Assembly (NCBI GenBank): GCA_019911785.1
Contig: JAIOJM010000352.1
Span: forward strand, 1-11,233
DNA length: 11,233 bases
Reading direction: 5' to 3'
Source: Sulfuricella sp.
Lineage (GTDB): Bacteria > Pseudomonadota > Gammaproteobacteria > Burkholderiales > Sulfuricellaceae
A model generated the notes under the pieces. The model saw nothing but the letters and a program-made list of their open reading frames with translations. It made no database searches and was not told the DNA's origin. The position numbers and the translations under genes were made by a program. Within the stretch, counting starts at the first letter, position 1. Each line of letters opens with the position of its first letter. Positions 1 through 7,358 of the stretch are shown piece by piece.

Positions 1-641
1 GGAATCAGCCTGGTCTCGCGGTCGGATTTGGCGAGCACTTTCCGTGGAGCGCCCGCGCGAACCGCTTCGGCCAGCTCACGCCAGGCAACCGCCCATCCGG
101 TCGGCATGAGGATTTCCCCGTCGATGCGCGGAGACTGCCGAGGGAAGGTTTCCAGCGCTGCAAGCAGTTCCAGGTGCTGCGTGGCTTCGCTGCATTCCAG
201 TAACAGGTCGAGATCGCTGGCTTCGTCGAGATAGCTTGCGCCGGTGAAGATCTGTGACGACAGCGAGCCATACACGCGCGGCACCGCGCCGGTCTCGGCG
301 CAGAGCGCTTGCAGGCTGAACATGCCGGCCCGCCAGCTGCGGGGTGCGTGACCGATCGCATCTACCAGTGACAATGGGCGTGAGTGGCGGACAATCGCGG
401 CGCGAGGGGCGCAGAGCGCAATGCGTTTGCGTGCTGGCGCGGAGGGCAGCGTGAAGCCCAAGGCCAGCAGGTCGCCTTGTTCTGGTGTCGGCTCAGGCTG
501 GCGTGCGACCACCAGTGGCCAGCCTCGTTCCACCCAGTCGCGTACGCAGTGGGCATGCTCGACACTGGTAGTGAGCTGGCCCGCATCGATGCCGGGTTCA
601 AGCCAGACCAGATCGTGGCGATGAATTAGGTTTGGGATCAT
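1..641 (-). CDS. mdcG: Malonate decarboxylase holo-ACP synthase MdcG (phosphoribosyl-dephospho-CoA transferase), partial at left edge
   Basis: The gene transfers the 2'-(5''-triphosphoribosyl)-3'-dephospho-CoA precursor (made by MdcB) onto a serine of the carrier MdcC, giving the active holo-protein. Translation from the ATG at 641-639 stays open for 213 codons to position 1, so the 3' end is outside the window. The family is about 205-215 residues as I recall it, so little is missing. Visible marks are the N-terminal HRHDLVWL (7-14), usual for this family, and a nucleotidyltransferase signature: YGSLSSQ (124-130) followed by SDLDLLLE (142-149), whose Asp143 and Asp145 would bind metal. The C-terminal AGAPRKVLAKSD (196-207) also fits MdcG. 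Its ATG overlaps the mdcE stop as ATGA, so translation is probably coupled. Family identity is recognised by eye from motifs and context; the mdc neighbours make it secure. Confidence 0.9.
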   Translation of the reverse strand, partial: MIPNLIHRHDLVWLEPGIDAGQLTTSVEHAHCVRDWVERGWPLVVARQPEPTPEQGDLLALGFTLPSAPARKRIALCAPRAAIVRHSRPLSLVDAIGHAPRSWRAGMFSLQALCAETGAVPRVYGSLSSQIFTGASYLDEASDLDLLLECSEATQHLELLAALETFPRQSPRIDGEILMPTGWAVAWRELAEAVRAGAPRKVLAKSDRETRLI

Positions 642-1360
642 GCGCCCGCCACGAGTTGTGCCGTGGGTGCGGCAAGTTGTCGTCCGCCGCGCTCCAGCCC
701 GATTGAGGTGCGGTCGTCTGCATCCTTGGCGCTGCTGAGCGCGGCGGCGAGTCGGTTCGCCCAGTCATCGTCCACCGACCAGATCTCGTGTATTCCGCCC
801 ATGCGCCAGTAGTTCTCGGCGCCGGGCGCGAACACCGGCGACTCGCTCGCCAGTTCTTCCAGCCGTTCCAGGCTGATCTTGGTGACGCGCGACATCGCGC
901 GCAGATCCATGACTCGGACCTGGGCATCGGGCAGCGCGCAGATTCGGTCTGCCAGCATGCCGAAGGCAAGAAAGCCGCCGCTCACCGCCTCGCCGTGGAT
1001 CACGGTCAGCAGACGGTGCCCGCGTCGGCGAGCCAGATCCACGCAGCGCGCCACATGGGCGAAGTAGCCATTCAGGCCGAGCAGTTCATCGTGCCGCGAT
1101 AATGCCTGCCCCTGGGTGTCGGCGATGAAGATGATGGGGCGCGGCGGGATGCCTGCAGCGGCATCGGCGCGAACGGCATCCAGGATCGCAGCGGCGATCT
1201 TTAGCGCAAGCGGGCCGTCGACCGCCGCATGGTCGATGGTTCCGATCACGGTGGCGCTCTCGTTCCCGACTCGCGCCGAACCGTGCAGGAACAGCCCTTC
1301 GACGACCAGATTATGGCCGCCCGCGCCGAACAGCCGGTCGAACACTGTATTCTCGCTCAT
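638..1360 (-). CDS. mdcE: Malonate decarboxylase gamma subunit MdcE
   Basis: MdcE is the second carboxyltransferase-fold subunit. With MdcD it decarboxylates malonyl-S-MdcC to acetyl-S-MdcC and CO2 in the cytoplasm, without biotin. The protein is 240 residues, slightly short for the family. It carries the crotonase-like motifs DTQGQALSRHDELLG (81-95) and GEAVSGGFLAFGMLADRI (123-140). The glycine-rich turn of the second should form the oxyanion hole, and VMDLRAMSRVTK (150-161) is typical of MdcE. The ATG at 1360 overlaps the mdcD stop by 4 bases, and its own TGA overlaps the mdcG ATG by 4 bases. No separate ribosome site is needed or seen. The C-terminus after about residue 215 is rich in Ala, Arg and Gln and looks poorly conserved. 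Confidence 0.95.
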   Translation of the reverse strand: MSENTVFDRLFGAGGHNLVVEGLFLHGSARVGNESATVIGTIDHAAVDGPLALKIAAAILDAVRADAAAGIPPRPIIFIADTQGQALSRHDELLGLNGYFAHVARCVDLARRRGHRLLTVIHGEAVSGGFLAFGMLADRICALPDAQVRVMDLRAMSRVTKISLERLEELASESPVFAPGAENYWRMGGIHEIWSVDDDWANRLAAALSSAKDADDRTSIGLERGGRQLAAPTAQLVAGA

Positions 1361-2256
1361 GCGGGTTCCCCAAGTTGCCGGTTGAACTCGTCGACGGTCA
1401 ATTCGGGGACCCGGGACGCGTCGGCAAAGGCGGCGGCCTGCCAGATTTCCCGTCCGTCGCGCGCGCTGGCGAAGCGCTCGCTGCGGGCGGCCAGCCGCGC
1501 TTGTTCATCGAGCAGGGCATCGAGGCTGGCCGGCGCGAGCGGGTGAGCCTGGTAGCGCTCGATCAAGTCGGCGGCTGCGGCGCGAAAGGCGGGAATGAGG
1601 TCGTCCACCAGACGCGTCGCCTCGCCCAGCGCGCGCCGCAGCTTGCCGCCGGTAATCCGCCACACCAGCGCGCGGTCGCGGGAGTCGAATTCCTCCACAC
1701 CCCGCACGGTTTCGATCACCTCGGGGCCGGACAGTCCGAGCCGTCCCTGCTCCGACATGACGACTTCCGCGCACAGCCGGGTGACGATGCCCATGCCGCC
1801 GAACGCGCCGCACGAGCCGCCGACGAGGGTGAACACCGGGATGCCCGCGGCCTGGACCCGGAGCACGGCGCGCATGATTTCGGAGATGGCGATCAGGCCG
1901 GCGTTGGCTTCGTGCAGGCGCACGCCGCCCGAGTCCAGCAGCAGCAGCACGGCAGATGGCCGCTCGACCAGGGCCTTGTCGAGCAAGCCGCGGATTTTCG
2001 CGCCGTGCACTTCGCCGACGGAGCCGCCAATGAAGCGGCCTTCCTGGGCGGCAATGAGTACGGTGTGCCCGGCCAGCGTGGCGCGGCCGACCACGACGCC
2101 GTCGTCGAAGGCCTGCGGTGCGCCCAACCGGGCCAGGTGCGGGCTGGTTTGCCTCATCCCGGGGGGGCAGAACTCTCTAAAGGAATCCGTATCGACCAGG
2201 CCGCTCAAGCGCATGCGCGCCGAGGCTTCGAAGTAGCTGATGCGCCGACCGATCAT
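1357..2256 (-). CDS. mdcD: Malonate decarboxylase beta subunit MdcD
   Basis: MdcD is the first carboxyltransferase-fold subunit of the biotin-independent malonate decarboxylase and acts with MdcE on malonyl-S-ACP. The product is 299 residues, a normal length. Motifs visible are RRISYFEASAR near the N-terminus (4-13), QEGRFIGGSVGEVHGAKI (71-88), LLLLDSGGVRLHEA (104-117), GGSCGAFGGMGI (146-157) and LGLSGPEVIE (173-182). The GGSVGE and GGSCGAFGG turns correspond to acyl-binding and oxyanion-hole loops of the acetyl-CoA carboxylase beta fold. The ATG at 2256 overlaps the mdcC stop (ATGA), and the stop overlaps mdcE in the same way, which favours equal production of the two subunits. No catalytic motif appears lost. 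Confidence 0.96.
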   Translation of the reverse strand: MIGRRISYFEASARMRLSGLVDTDSFREFCPPGMRQTSPHLARLGAPQAFDDGVVVGRATLAGHTVLIAAQEGRFIGGSVGEVHGAKIRGLLDKALVERPSAVLLLLDSGGVRLHEANAGLIAISEIMRAVLRVQAAGIPVFTLVGGSCGAFGGMGIVTRLCAEVVMSEQGRLGLSGPEVIETVRGVEEFDSRDRALVWRITGGKLRRALGEATRLVDDLIPAFRAAAADLIERYQAHPLAPASLDALLDEQARLAARSERFASARDGREIWQAAAFADASRVPELTVDEFNRQLGEPA

Positions 2257-2570
2257 GCTGCGTCGCCGCGGCAGGTTTCGAAGGCCTCGTCGAGGCGCAG
2301 GCTGACCACGGCGGGCGTGGCGCCCGCGTCGTTGATCGAAAGCCTGAGCCCGCCCACGGCATGGCGGTCGGCGAAGTCCTTCAGCACCGCTTCCCAGATA
2401 TCGCGGAAACCGTGGGCCGAGGTATTGACCTCGATCTCGCAGGCATCGCGGGTCGCGGCGGGCTCGACCAGCACTTCCAGATTGCCCGACGAGACCACGC
2501 CGCAGATCTCGGCGTGAACGATGTTCTGCGGCAGGGCCGATGACGGCAGAGTGAGGGTGAATTGTTCCAT
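2253..2570 (-). CDS. mdcC: Malonate decarboxylase acyl carrier protein, delta subunit MdcC
   Basis: MdcC is the dedicated acyl carrier of the complex; it carries acetyl and malonyl groups on a phosphoribosyl-dephospho-CoA arm rather than 4'-phosphopantetheine. The protein is 105 residues from the ATG at 2570, starting MEQFTLTLP as is usual for this family. A longer open frame upstream lies inside mdcA and is not needed. The motif GVVSSGNLEVLVE (24-36) matches the prosthetic-group site of the family (VGSGDMEVL in Klebsiella, from memory), which points to Ser28 as the attachment residue. DAGATPAVVSLRLDEAFE (81-98) is the conserved C-terminal part. The gene starts 14 bases after mdcA with only a weak Shine-Dalgarno match, and its stop overlaps mdcD by 4 bases. 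Confidence 0.93.
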   Translation of the reverse strand: MEQFTLTLPSSALPQNIVHAEICGVVSSGNLEVLVEPAATRDACEIEVNTSAHGFRDIWEAVLKDFADRHAVGGLRLSINDAGATPAVVSLRLDEAFETCRGDAA

Positions 2571-2584
2571 CTGTGGTTGTCCCG

Positions 2585-4246
2585 TTACCAGTTGCGGAAT
2601 TGCTGCGGCGGGTCGTACAGGCCGCCGGAGGCGTGCACCAGATCCTTGACGCTGCGCGCGGCGAGCAGGTCGCGCGTGGCGTCGCGCTTCCTGATGCCGA
2701 GGTCTTCCGGGCGGCGGATGATGCCGCGGTCGCGCAGGTTTTCCACCATGCGCAGGTCGCGCGCCATCCCCACCGGCGTGTAGCCGGCGACGCCGCGGAT
2801 TGCCTGCTCGCGCTCCTGCGGCGTGGCGCACATCAGCAGGTTGGCGATGCCTTCCTCGGTAATGATGTGGGTCAGGTCCTCGCCGTAGATCATCACCGGC
2901 GGCAGTTCCATGTTCGCCGTCGCCGCCAGATCCCAGGCATCGAGGCGCTCGACGAAGGTCGGCTGCATGTGCTCGCGGAAGGTCTCGACGATCTGCACTA
3001 CCAGCTTCTGGCCGCGCGGCATGGCAATATTGCCGCGCCCTTCGCGCCCGGCGCGCAGCCAGGCCGGGGAGGCATGGCGCCGCCCGCGCGCGTCCGCCCC
3101 CATGTTGGGCGCGCCGCCGAAGCCGGCGATGCGCCCCTTGGTGGCGGTCGAACTGTTGCCCTGCAGGTCGATCTGCAAGGTCGAGCCGATGAACAGGTCG
3201 CAGGCGTAATGGCCGGCGGCCTGGCAGAAGGCGCGGTTGGAGCGCATCGAGCCATCCTGGCCGACGAAGAAAATATCCGGCCGCGCCGCCGTGTAGCGCT
3301 CCATGCCGACCTCGGAGCCGAAGGAATGCACCGATTCGACGAAGCCGGCCTCGATGGCGGGAATCAGCGTCGGATGGGGATTCAGCGCCCAGTGGGTGCA
3401 GATTTTGCCTTTCAGGCCGAGTTCGGCGGCATAGGTGGGCAGGAGCAATTCGATCGCCGCCGTGTCGAAACCGATGCCGTGGTTCAGGCGCGTGATGCCG
3501 TATTCGGCATATAGGCCCTTGATCGCGATCATCCCCATCAGCACCTGGATCTCGGTGATCAGGGCGGGGTCGCGCGTGAACAGCGGCTCGATGTAGTGGG
3601 GCGTCGGGGCCTGGACGACGAAGTTCACCCAGTCGGCGGGGATGTCGACGCGCGGCAGCTTGTCCACGATTTCGTTGACCTGGGCGATGACGATGCCGCC
3701 CTTGAAGGCCGTCGCCTCGACGATGGCCGGCGTGTCCTCGGTGTTGGGTCCGGTGTAGAGATTGCCCTCGCGGTCGGCTGCCTGCGCCGCGATGAGCGCG
3801 ACGCGCGGCGTCAGGTCGACGAAATAGCGGGCGAACAGTTCCAGGTAAGTGTGAATCGCGCCGATGGTGATTTTCCTGCTTTCGACCAGGCGCGCCAGGC
3901 GTCCTGCCTGCGGGCCGGAGAAGGAGAAGTCGATGCGGCTCACCTGACCGCGTTCAATCAGGTCGATGTGCTCCGGCAGTGCGAGCACCGACTGCACCAG
4001 ATGCAGGTCGCGCAGACGGGCGGGATCGGTCTTGATCAGGCTCTTGGCGAGGAAGTCCGCCTGCTTCTGGTTGTTGCCCTCGATGCAGACGCGGTCGCCC
4101 GGCTCGATCACGGCCTCGAGCAGCGCCACGATGTGGTCGGCGGAAACCAGGCGTCCGGCAGCGAAGCTTGCGGCACGCGCCAGGCGCCCGGCCCGGTTGC
4201 GTGCCAGATTGTCCCAGCGCCCGGGGGGAGTGGCAGGGGCGTTCAT
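2585..4246 (-). CDS. mdcA: Malonate decarboxylase alpha subunit MdcA (acetyl-ACP:malonate ACP transferase)
   Basis: MdcA swaps the acetyl group on MdcC for malonate, releasing acetate and making malonyl-S-ACP for the MdcD/MdcE decarboxylation step. The reading frame gives 553 residues from the ATG at 4246 (MNAPATPPGRWDNLARNR), close to the roughly 550 usual for MdcA. An in-frame TTG 12 codons earlier lies inside the end of the transporter gene and is less likely. The protein has a CoA-transferase-like fold; characteristic stretches are EPGDRVCIEGNNQKQADFLA near the N-terminus, GNLYTGPNTEDTPAIVEATAF in the middle and SFGSEVGMERYTAARPD. The start lies 16 bases after the dctM stop, without a clear ribosome site, so coupling to the upstream gene is likely. 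It is the first decarboxylase gene after the transporter genes. Confidence 0.96.
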   Translation of the reverse strand: MNAPATPPGRWDNLARNRAGRLARAASFAAGRLVSADHIVALLEAVIEPGDRVCIEGNNQKQADFLAKSLIKTDPARLRDLHLVQSVLALPEHIDLIERGQVSRIDFSFSGPQAGRLARLVESRKITIGAIHTYLELFARYFVDLTPRVALIAAQAADREGNLYTGPNTEDTPAIVEATAFKGGIVIAQVNEIVDKLPRVDIPADWVNFVVQAPTPHYIEPLFTRDPALITEIQVLMGMIAIKGLYAEYGITRLNHGIGFDTAAIELLLPTYAAELGLKGKICTHWALNPHPTLIPAIEAGFVESVHSFGSEVGMERYTAARPDIFFVGQDGSMRSNRAFCQAAGHYACDLFIGSTLQIDLQGNSSTATKGRIAGFGGAPNMGADARGRRHASPAWLRAGREGRGNIAMPRGQKLVVQIVETFREHMQPTFVERLDAWDLAATANMELPPVMIYGEDLTHIITEEGIANLLMCATPQEREQAIRGVAGYTPVGMARDLRMVENLRDRGIIRRPEDLGIRKRDATRDLLAARSVKDLVHASGGLYDPPQQFRNW

Positions 4247-4262
4247 GGTGTTGCTTGCTGGA

Positions 4263-5618
4263 TCATTTGCCGCTGACGCCAAACACCGCGTCCGGCAGCC
4301 AGGTGGCGATGCCCGGAAAGAGGCAGATCAGCAGTACCGCAAGCACCATCAGGCCGACGAAGGGGATCACCCCCCAGATGATGTCCCGCAGAGGAATGTC
4401 GGGCGCGATGTTCTTGATGACGAAGATGTTGAGCCCGACCGGCGGATGGATCAGCCCCATTTCCATGACGATGGTCATGACCACGCCGAACCAGATCAGG
4501 TCGAAGCCGGCGGCCTTGAGCGGCGGCAGGATGATGGGCGCCGTCATCAGGATGATCGATACCGGCGGCAGAAAGAAGCCGAGCACCACCACCAGCAGCA
4601 GGATCACGCTCAGCAGCGCCCATTTCGACAGGCTCATGGCGACGATGGCTTCCGCTGCGGACTGGCTGATGTGCAAATAGCTCATCACGTAGGAGAAGAG
4701 CAGCGACATGCCGATGATGAACATCAGCATGGTCGATTCCTTGAGGGTGCTGGCCAGGATGGGGCTGAGCTGCGACGGCCGCCACACCTTGTAAATGACC
4801 GCGATCAGGAATAGCGCCAGCAGCCCGCCCAGGCCGGCGGTCTCGGAAGGCGTGGCGTAGCCGCCATAAAGCACGACCATGACGCCGATCAGCAGGGTGA
4901 CGAAGGGGATCACGCGCGGCAGCAGCCGGGTTTTATCGTAGAGCGTGAGCTCCATCGCATCCAGATAGGCCGATTTTTCGCCGCCCTGTGTCCAGATGTC
5001 GAGCGCTTCCTGGTACTCTTTCTTGTAGCGGAATGCGGCGTAGCCGGAGAACAGCACCACCAGCAGAATGCCCGGGCCGATGCCGGCGAGGAACAGCCTG
5101 CCCAGCGATTGCTCGGCGGCGACGGCGAACAGGATCATGACGATGGACGGCGGCAGCAGGATGCCGAGGGTGCCGCCGGCCGCAATGATGCCGGCAGCGA
5201 AGCGGGGCGAATAGCCGCGGGAGCGCATCTCGGGGATGCCGGCGCTGCCGATCGCCGAACAGGTGGCCGGGCTGGAGCCCGACATCGCCGCGAACAGCGC
5301 GCTGGCGAAGACGTTGGCGATGCCCAGGCCACCCGGGATCTTGTGCATCCAGGCATGGATGGCCAGGTAGAGATCGGCGCCGGCGCGCGACTTGCCGATC
5401 GCGGCACCCTTGAGAATGAAGAGGGGGATGGAGAGCAGCGTGATGTTGGCCATTTCCTCGTAGACGTTCAGCGTGATCGTATCGAGCGACGCACCCGGCA
5501 TGAAAATGAACATGAAGATGACGGCGATGCCGCCGAGGGCAAACGCAATCGGCATGCCCGAGAACATCAGAAGCAGGGTTCCGAGCCCGTAGAGTACCCC
5601 TATGACGCCAACGCTCAC
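4263..5618 (-). CDS. TRAP transporter large permease, DctM type (probable malonate uptake)
   Basis: This is the large membrane subunit of a tripartite ATP-independent periplasmic transporter, which drives substrate uptake with a sodium gradient. The protein is 451 residues with about 11-12 hydrophobic segments. Family signatures are SGSSPATCSAIG (113-124), GGTLGILLPPS (148-158) and GLIHPPVGLNIFV (388-400). I chose the GTG at 5618-5616 as start: it overlaps the dctQ stop as GTGA, and the next residues begin the first membrane helix. The frame is open for 33 more codons upstream, but that part lies in dctQ and encodes no DctM-like sequence. The substrate is inferred to be malonate because the mdc genes follow 16 bases later. 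It resembles in role MatM of the rhizobial malonate TRAP system MatPQM. Confidence 0.93.
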   Translation of the reverse strand: MSVGVIGVLYGLGTLLLMFSGMPIAFALGGIAVIFMFIFMPGASLDTITLNVYEEMANITLLSIPLFILKGAAIGKSRAGADLYLAIHAWMHKIPGGLGIANVFASALFAAMSGSSPATCSAIGSAGIPEMRSRGYSPRFAAGIIAAGGTLGILLPPSIVMILFAVAAEQSLGRLFLAGIGPGILLVVLFSGYAAFRYKKEYQEALDIWTQGGEKSAYLDAMELTLYDKTRLLPRVIPFVTLLIGVMVVLYGGYATPSETAGLGGLLALFLIAVIYKVWRPSQLSPILASTLKESTMLMFIIGMSLLFSYVMSYLHISQSAAEAIVAMSLSKWALLSVILLLVVVLGFFLPPVSIILMTAPIILPPLKAAGFDLIWFGVVMTIVMEMGLIHPPVGLNIFVIKNIAPDIPLRDIIWGVIPFVGLMVLAVLLICLFPGIATWLPDAVFGVSGK

Positions 5619-6172
5619 TTGCTTGCCCCTTTGGTAGTTAGACTGATGATGATCTGCAGCAGGATTTGCAGGGTTAGCAGCGTCATCCCGGTCGCCATGA
5701 GGCCGTAGGGAATCCACAACGGCGGTGCCCAGGAGGAGGATGTGGTCTGGCCCTCGACGAAAGCCTCGTGCAGCATGCTCCAGGACTTCCAGGAAAAGAA
5801 CGCGCAGAAGGCGAAGGAGGCAGCATCACAGAACAGCAGGCGCAGCCGATTGGCCGCCGGCGAGAAAAATCCCGCCAGGGCCTCGATGCCGATATGGCCG
5901 CGCTGCGATTGCACGTAGGCGCCGCACATGAAGACCGCGCCGACCAGCAGAAAGACCGCCATCTCGTCCTGCCAGTCGGTCGGAATTTTCAGGAAGTAGC
6001 GCAGGAAAACGCTGGCGGTGAGGATGGCGCAGGCGGCAAGGAGGGCGAGCATGGACAGAAACAGTACACCGTTGTTCACCCTCGCCTGCAGTCTGACCAA
6101 CTGCCCCAGGGGGCCGCCGACCGGTGGTGTCGGCGGAGCCTCCTGGCCTTCGAGCTCGAAGCCGTGACTCAT
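5615..6172 (-). CDS. TRAP transporter small permease, DctQ type
   Basis: This is the small membrane subunit that pairs with DctM in the inner membrane. The product is 185 residues with four predicted helices at roughly 34-56, 70-88, 110-130 and 150-176. The motif WQDEMAVFLL (67-76), followed by GAVFMCGAYVQ and RGHIGIE (91-97), is typical of DctQ proteins. The first 30 residues are a proline-rich cytoplasmic tail. The ATG overlaps the dctP stop as ATGA, and the TGA overlaps the GTG start of the large permease. Substrate specificity would come from the binding protein, not from this subunit. Confidence 0.9.
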   Translation of the reverse strand: MSHGFELEGQEAPPTPPVGGPLGQLVRLQARVNNGVLFLSMLALLAACAILTASVFLRYFLKIPTDWQDEMAVFLLVGAVFMCGAYVQSQRGHIGIEALAGFFSPAANRLRLLFCDAASFAFCAFFSWKSWSMLHEAFVEGQTTSSSWAPPLWIPYGLMATGMTLLTLQILLQIIISLTTKGASK

Positions 6173-7194
6173 AGGGTTTTCTCAGCCAGCTTGAGGATGC
6201 GCGCGCAGCTTTCGCTCTTCGCCGCGAAGTCCTTCCAGGCCGTGTCTCGGGCGATCGCCTGCCATTTTTTGACGGTCGCGTCCGACATGTCATAGGCTTT
6301 GCCGCCGGCTTTCTGATACACCGCCGCCACCGCCTGGTCGTCCGCCTTGGCCTGCTCCAGCGCGAATTTCTCCATCTCGGCGCCAACCGTCATGATCACG
6401 TCCTGCTGGGCCTTCGGCAGCCGCTCGAACACCGCGCGCGAGATCATCAGCGGCTCGAACATGAACCAGTAGGTCTTGCCGCGGCCCGTGGTCAGTTGTT
6501 TTGCAACTTCCTCGAGACGGAAGGAGATCAGGCTGGTGGATGAGGTCATCGCGGCATCGAGGGCGCCGGTCTGCATCGCGGCGTAGATCTCGTTCGACGG
6601 CAGCGTCAGCACCGCCGCTCCGGCCGCCTTCAGCACCATGTCCATCTCCCGGCTGCCGCCGCGCACCTTCAGACCCTTGGCATCTTCCGGATCGATAATC
6701 GGCTTGGTGCGGCTGGCGACGCCACCGGCCTGCCAGATCCAACTCACGATCATCACCCCCTTGTCGGCGAGCACATCGGACAGCGCCTTGCCGACTTCGG
6801 CATTCTTCCAGGACATGCCCTGCTCGTAAGAGGTGACGACACCGGGCATCAGGCCGATATTGGTTTCGGGGACTTCGCCGCCGGCGTAGGAAAGCGGTAC
6901 CAGCGACATGTCCAGCGCGCCCTTACGCAAGGCGCTGAACTGGGCATTGGTCTTCATCAGGGAAGAGCCGGCGTAGACGGTTCCCTTGAGAGCGCCAGCG
7001 GTGCGCTTTTCGATCTCGGCGGCAAAGCGGCGGCACAGCCGATCGCGGAAATCGCCTTCATTGATGGTGCCACCGGGGAATTGGTGGGAAATTTTCAGGC
7101 TTACCGGCTCCGCCGCAAAGGCGTGGCGGCCAAACAGGGCAACGGTTGGTGCGGCGGCTAAACCGAGCAGAATACGGCGGCGAGTGATGTCCAT
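6169..7194 (-). CDS. TRAP transporter substrate-binding protein, DctP type (probable malonate binding)
   Basis: This periplasmic receptor captures the substrate and delivers it to the DctQ/DctM permease. The protein is 341 residues. The N-terminus ITRRRILLGLAAAPTVAL has twin arginines and a hydrophobic stretch, and the probable cleavage is after AFA at 27. It could be a Tat signal, although the motif is loose. The mature part starts with VSLKISHQFP, typical of DctP proteins. LKVRGGS (175-181) places the conserved carboxylate-binding arginine at Arg178, followed by LPSNEIYAAMQTGALDAA (198-215). The ATG has a strong AAGGAG site 8 bases upstream. This is the first gene of the operon, directly downstream of the divergent control region. 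Malonate as ligand is inferred from context. Confidence 0.92.
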   Translation of the reverse strand: MDITRRRILLGLAAAPTVALFGRHAFAAEPVSLKISHQFPGGTINEGDFRDRLCRRFAAEIEKRTAGALKGTVYAGSSLMKTNAQFSALRKGALDMSLVPLSYAGGEVPETNIGLMPGVVTSYEQGMSWKNAEVGKALSDVLADKGVMIVSWIWQAGGVASRTKPIIDPEDAKGLKVRGGSREMDMVLKAAGAAVLTLPSNEIYAAMQTGALDAAMTSSTSLISFRLEEVAKQLTTGRGKTYWFMFEPLMISRAVFERLPKAQQDVIMTVGAEMEKFALEQAKADDQAVAAVYQKAGGKAYDMSDATVKKWQAIARDTAWKDFAAKSESCARILKLAEKTL

Positions 7195-7202
7195 TCAGCA
7201 AT

Positions 7203-7208
7203 CTCCTT
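7203..7208 (-). promoter_or_regulatory. Ribosome binding site of dctP
   Basis: AAGGAG lies on the minus strand, 8 bases before the ATG at 7194. It is the only strong Shine-Dalgarno sequence seen in the operon, which fits initiation at the first gene and coupling for the rest. Confidence 0.85.
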
Positions 7209-7235
7209 TATGTAGGTGCGAAACTTGGGCTTGGA

Positions 7236-7270
7236 GGTTAAGACTGCTCCGCGAGCCTGCCCTTAAAACC
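7236..7270 (-). promoter_or_regulatory. Hairpin in the operon leader RNA
   Basis: Read on the minus strand, GGTTTTAAG and CTTAACC can pair over 7 base pairs with a two-base bulge. They enclose an inner perfect stem, GCTC-GCG-GAGC (7246-7256). The structure sits between the predicted transcription start and the ribosome site of dctP. No T-run follows, so it is not an ordinary terminator. Its function is unknown; it might stabilise the leader. Confidence 0.4.
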
Positions 7271-7290
7271 AATAATGATAAGAATCGTAA

Positions 7291-7302
7291 ATTGTATACA
7301 AT
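7291..7302. promoter_or_regulatory. Operator palindrome O1, likely GntR/MdcY-type site
   Basis: ATTGTATACAAT is a perfect 12-base inverted repeat in the divergent region between dctP and the GntR-family gene. From memory, the Acinetobacter malonate repressor MdcY binds a palindrome of this form (ATTGTA/TACAAT). It would lie about 12-23 bases downstream of the predicted operon start, where bound protein would block transcription. Confidence 0.8.
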
Positions 7303-7311
7303 TAAATATAC

Positions 7312-7323
7312 AATGTATGCAAT
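7312..7323. promoter_or_regulatory. Second, imperfect operator O2
   Basis: AATGTATGCAAT matches the perfect operator at 10 of 12 positions, with centres 21 bases apart, close to two helical turns. A further half-site TATACAAT lies between the two at 7307-7314. O2 overlaps the proposed -10 and start point of the operon promoter. Two dimers on the same face of the helix is an inference. Confidence 0.6.
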
Positions 7324-7350
7324 ATTGGCTGTCTGCGTATCTGTTGTCAA
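7321..7350 (-). promoter_or_regulatory. Candidate sigma-70 promoter of the TRAP-mdc operon
   Basis: On the minus strand a perfect -35 TTGACA (7350-7345) is followed after 18 bases by AATATT (7326-7321), a 4/6 match to the -10 box. This predicts a start near 7314 and a leader of about 120 bases. The overlap with O2 supports the assignment. The -10 is weak, so other placements in this AT-rich stretch are possible. Confidence 0.5.
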
Positions 7351-7358
7351 TATCGCTA

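Noticed and set aside
5..601. Two minus-strand open frames of 118 and 79 codons at the left edge
   Set aside because: They are out of frame with the mdcG reading frame, which covers the same bases without a stop and has clear family motifs.
1375..4814. Long plus-strand open frames (up to 380 codons) opposite mdcD, mdcA and dctM
   Set aside because: They are antisense to well-conserved genes, have low-complexity Arg, Ala, Gly and Asp-rich products and no family motifs. Such frames are expected opposite GC-rich coding DNA.
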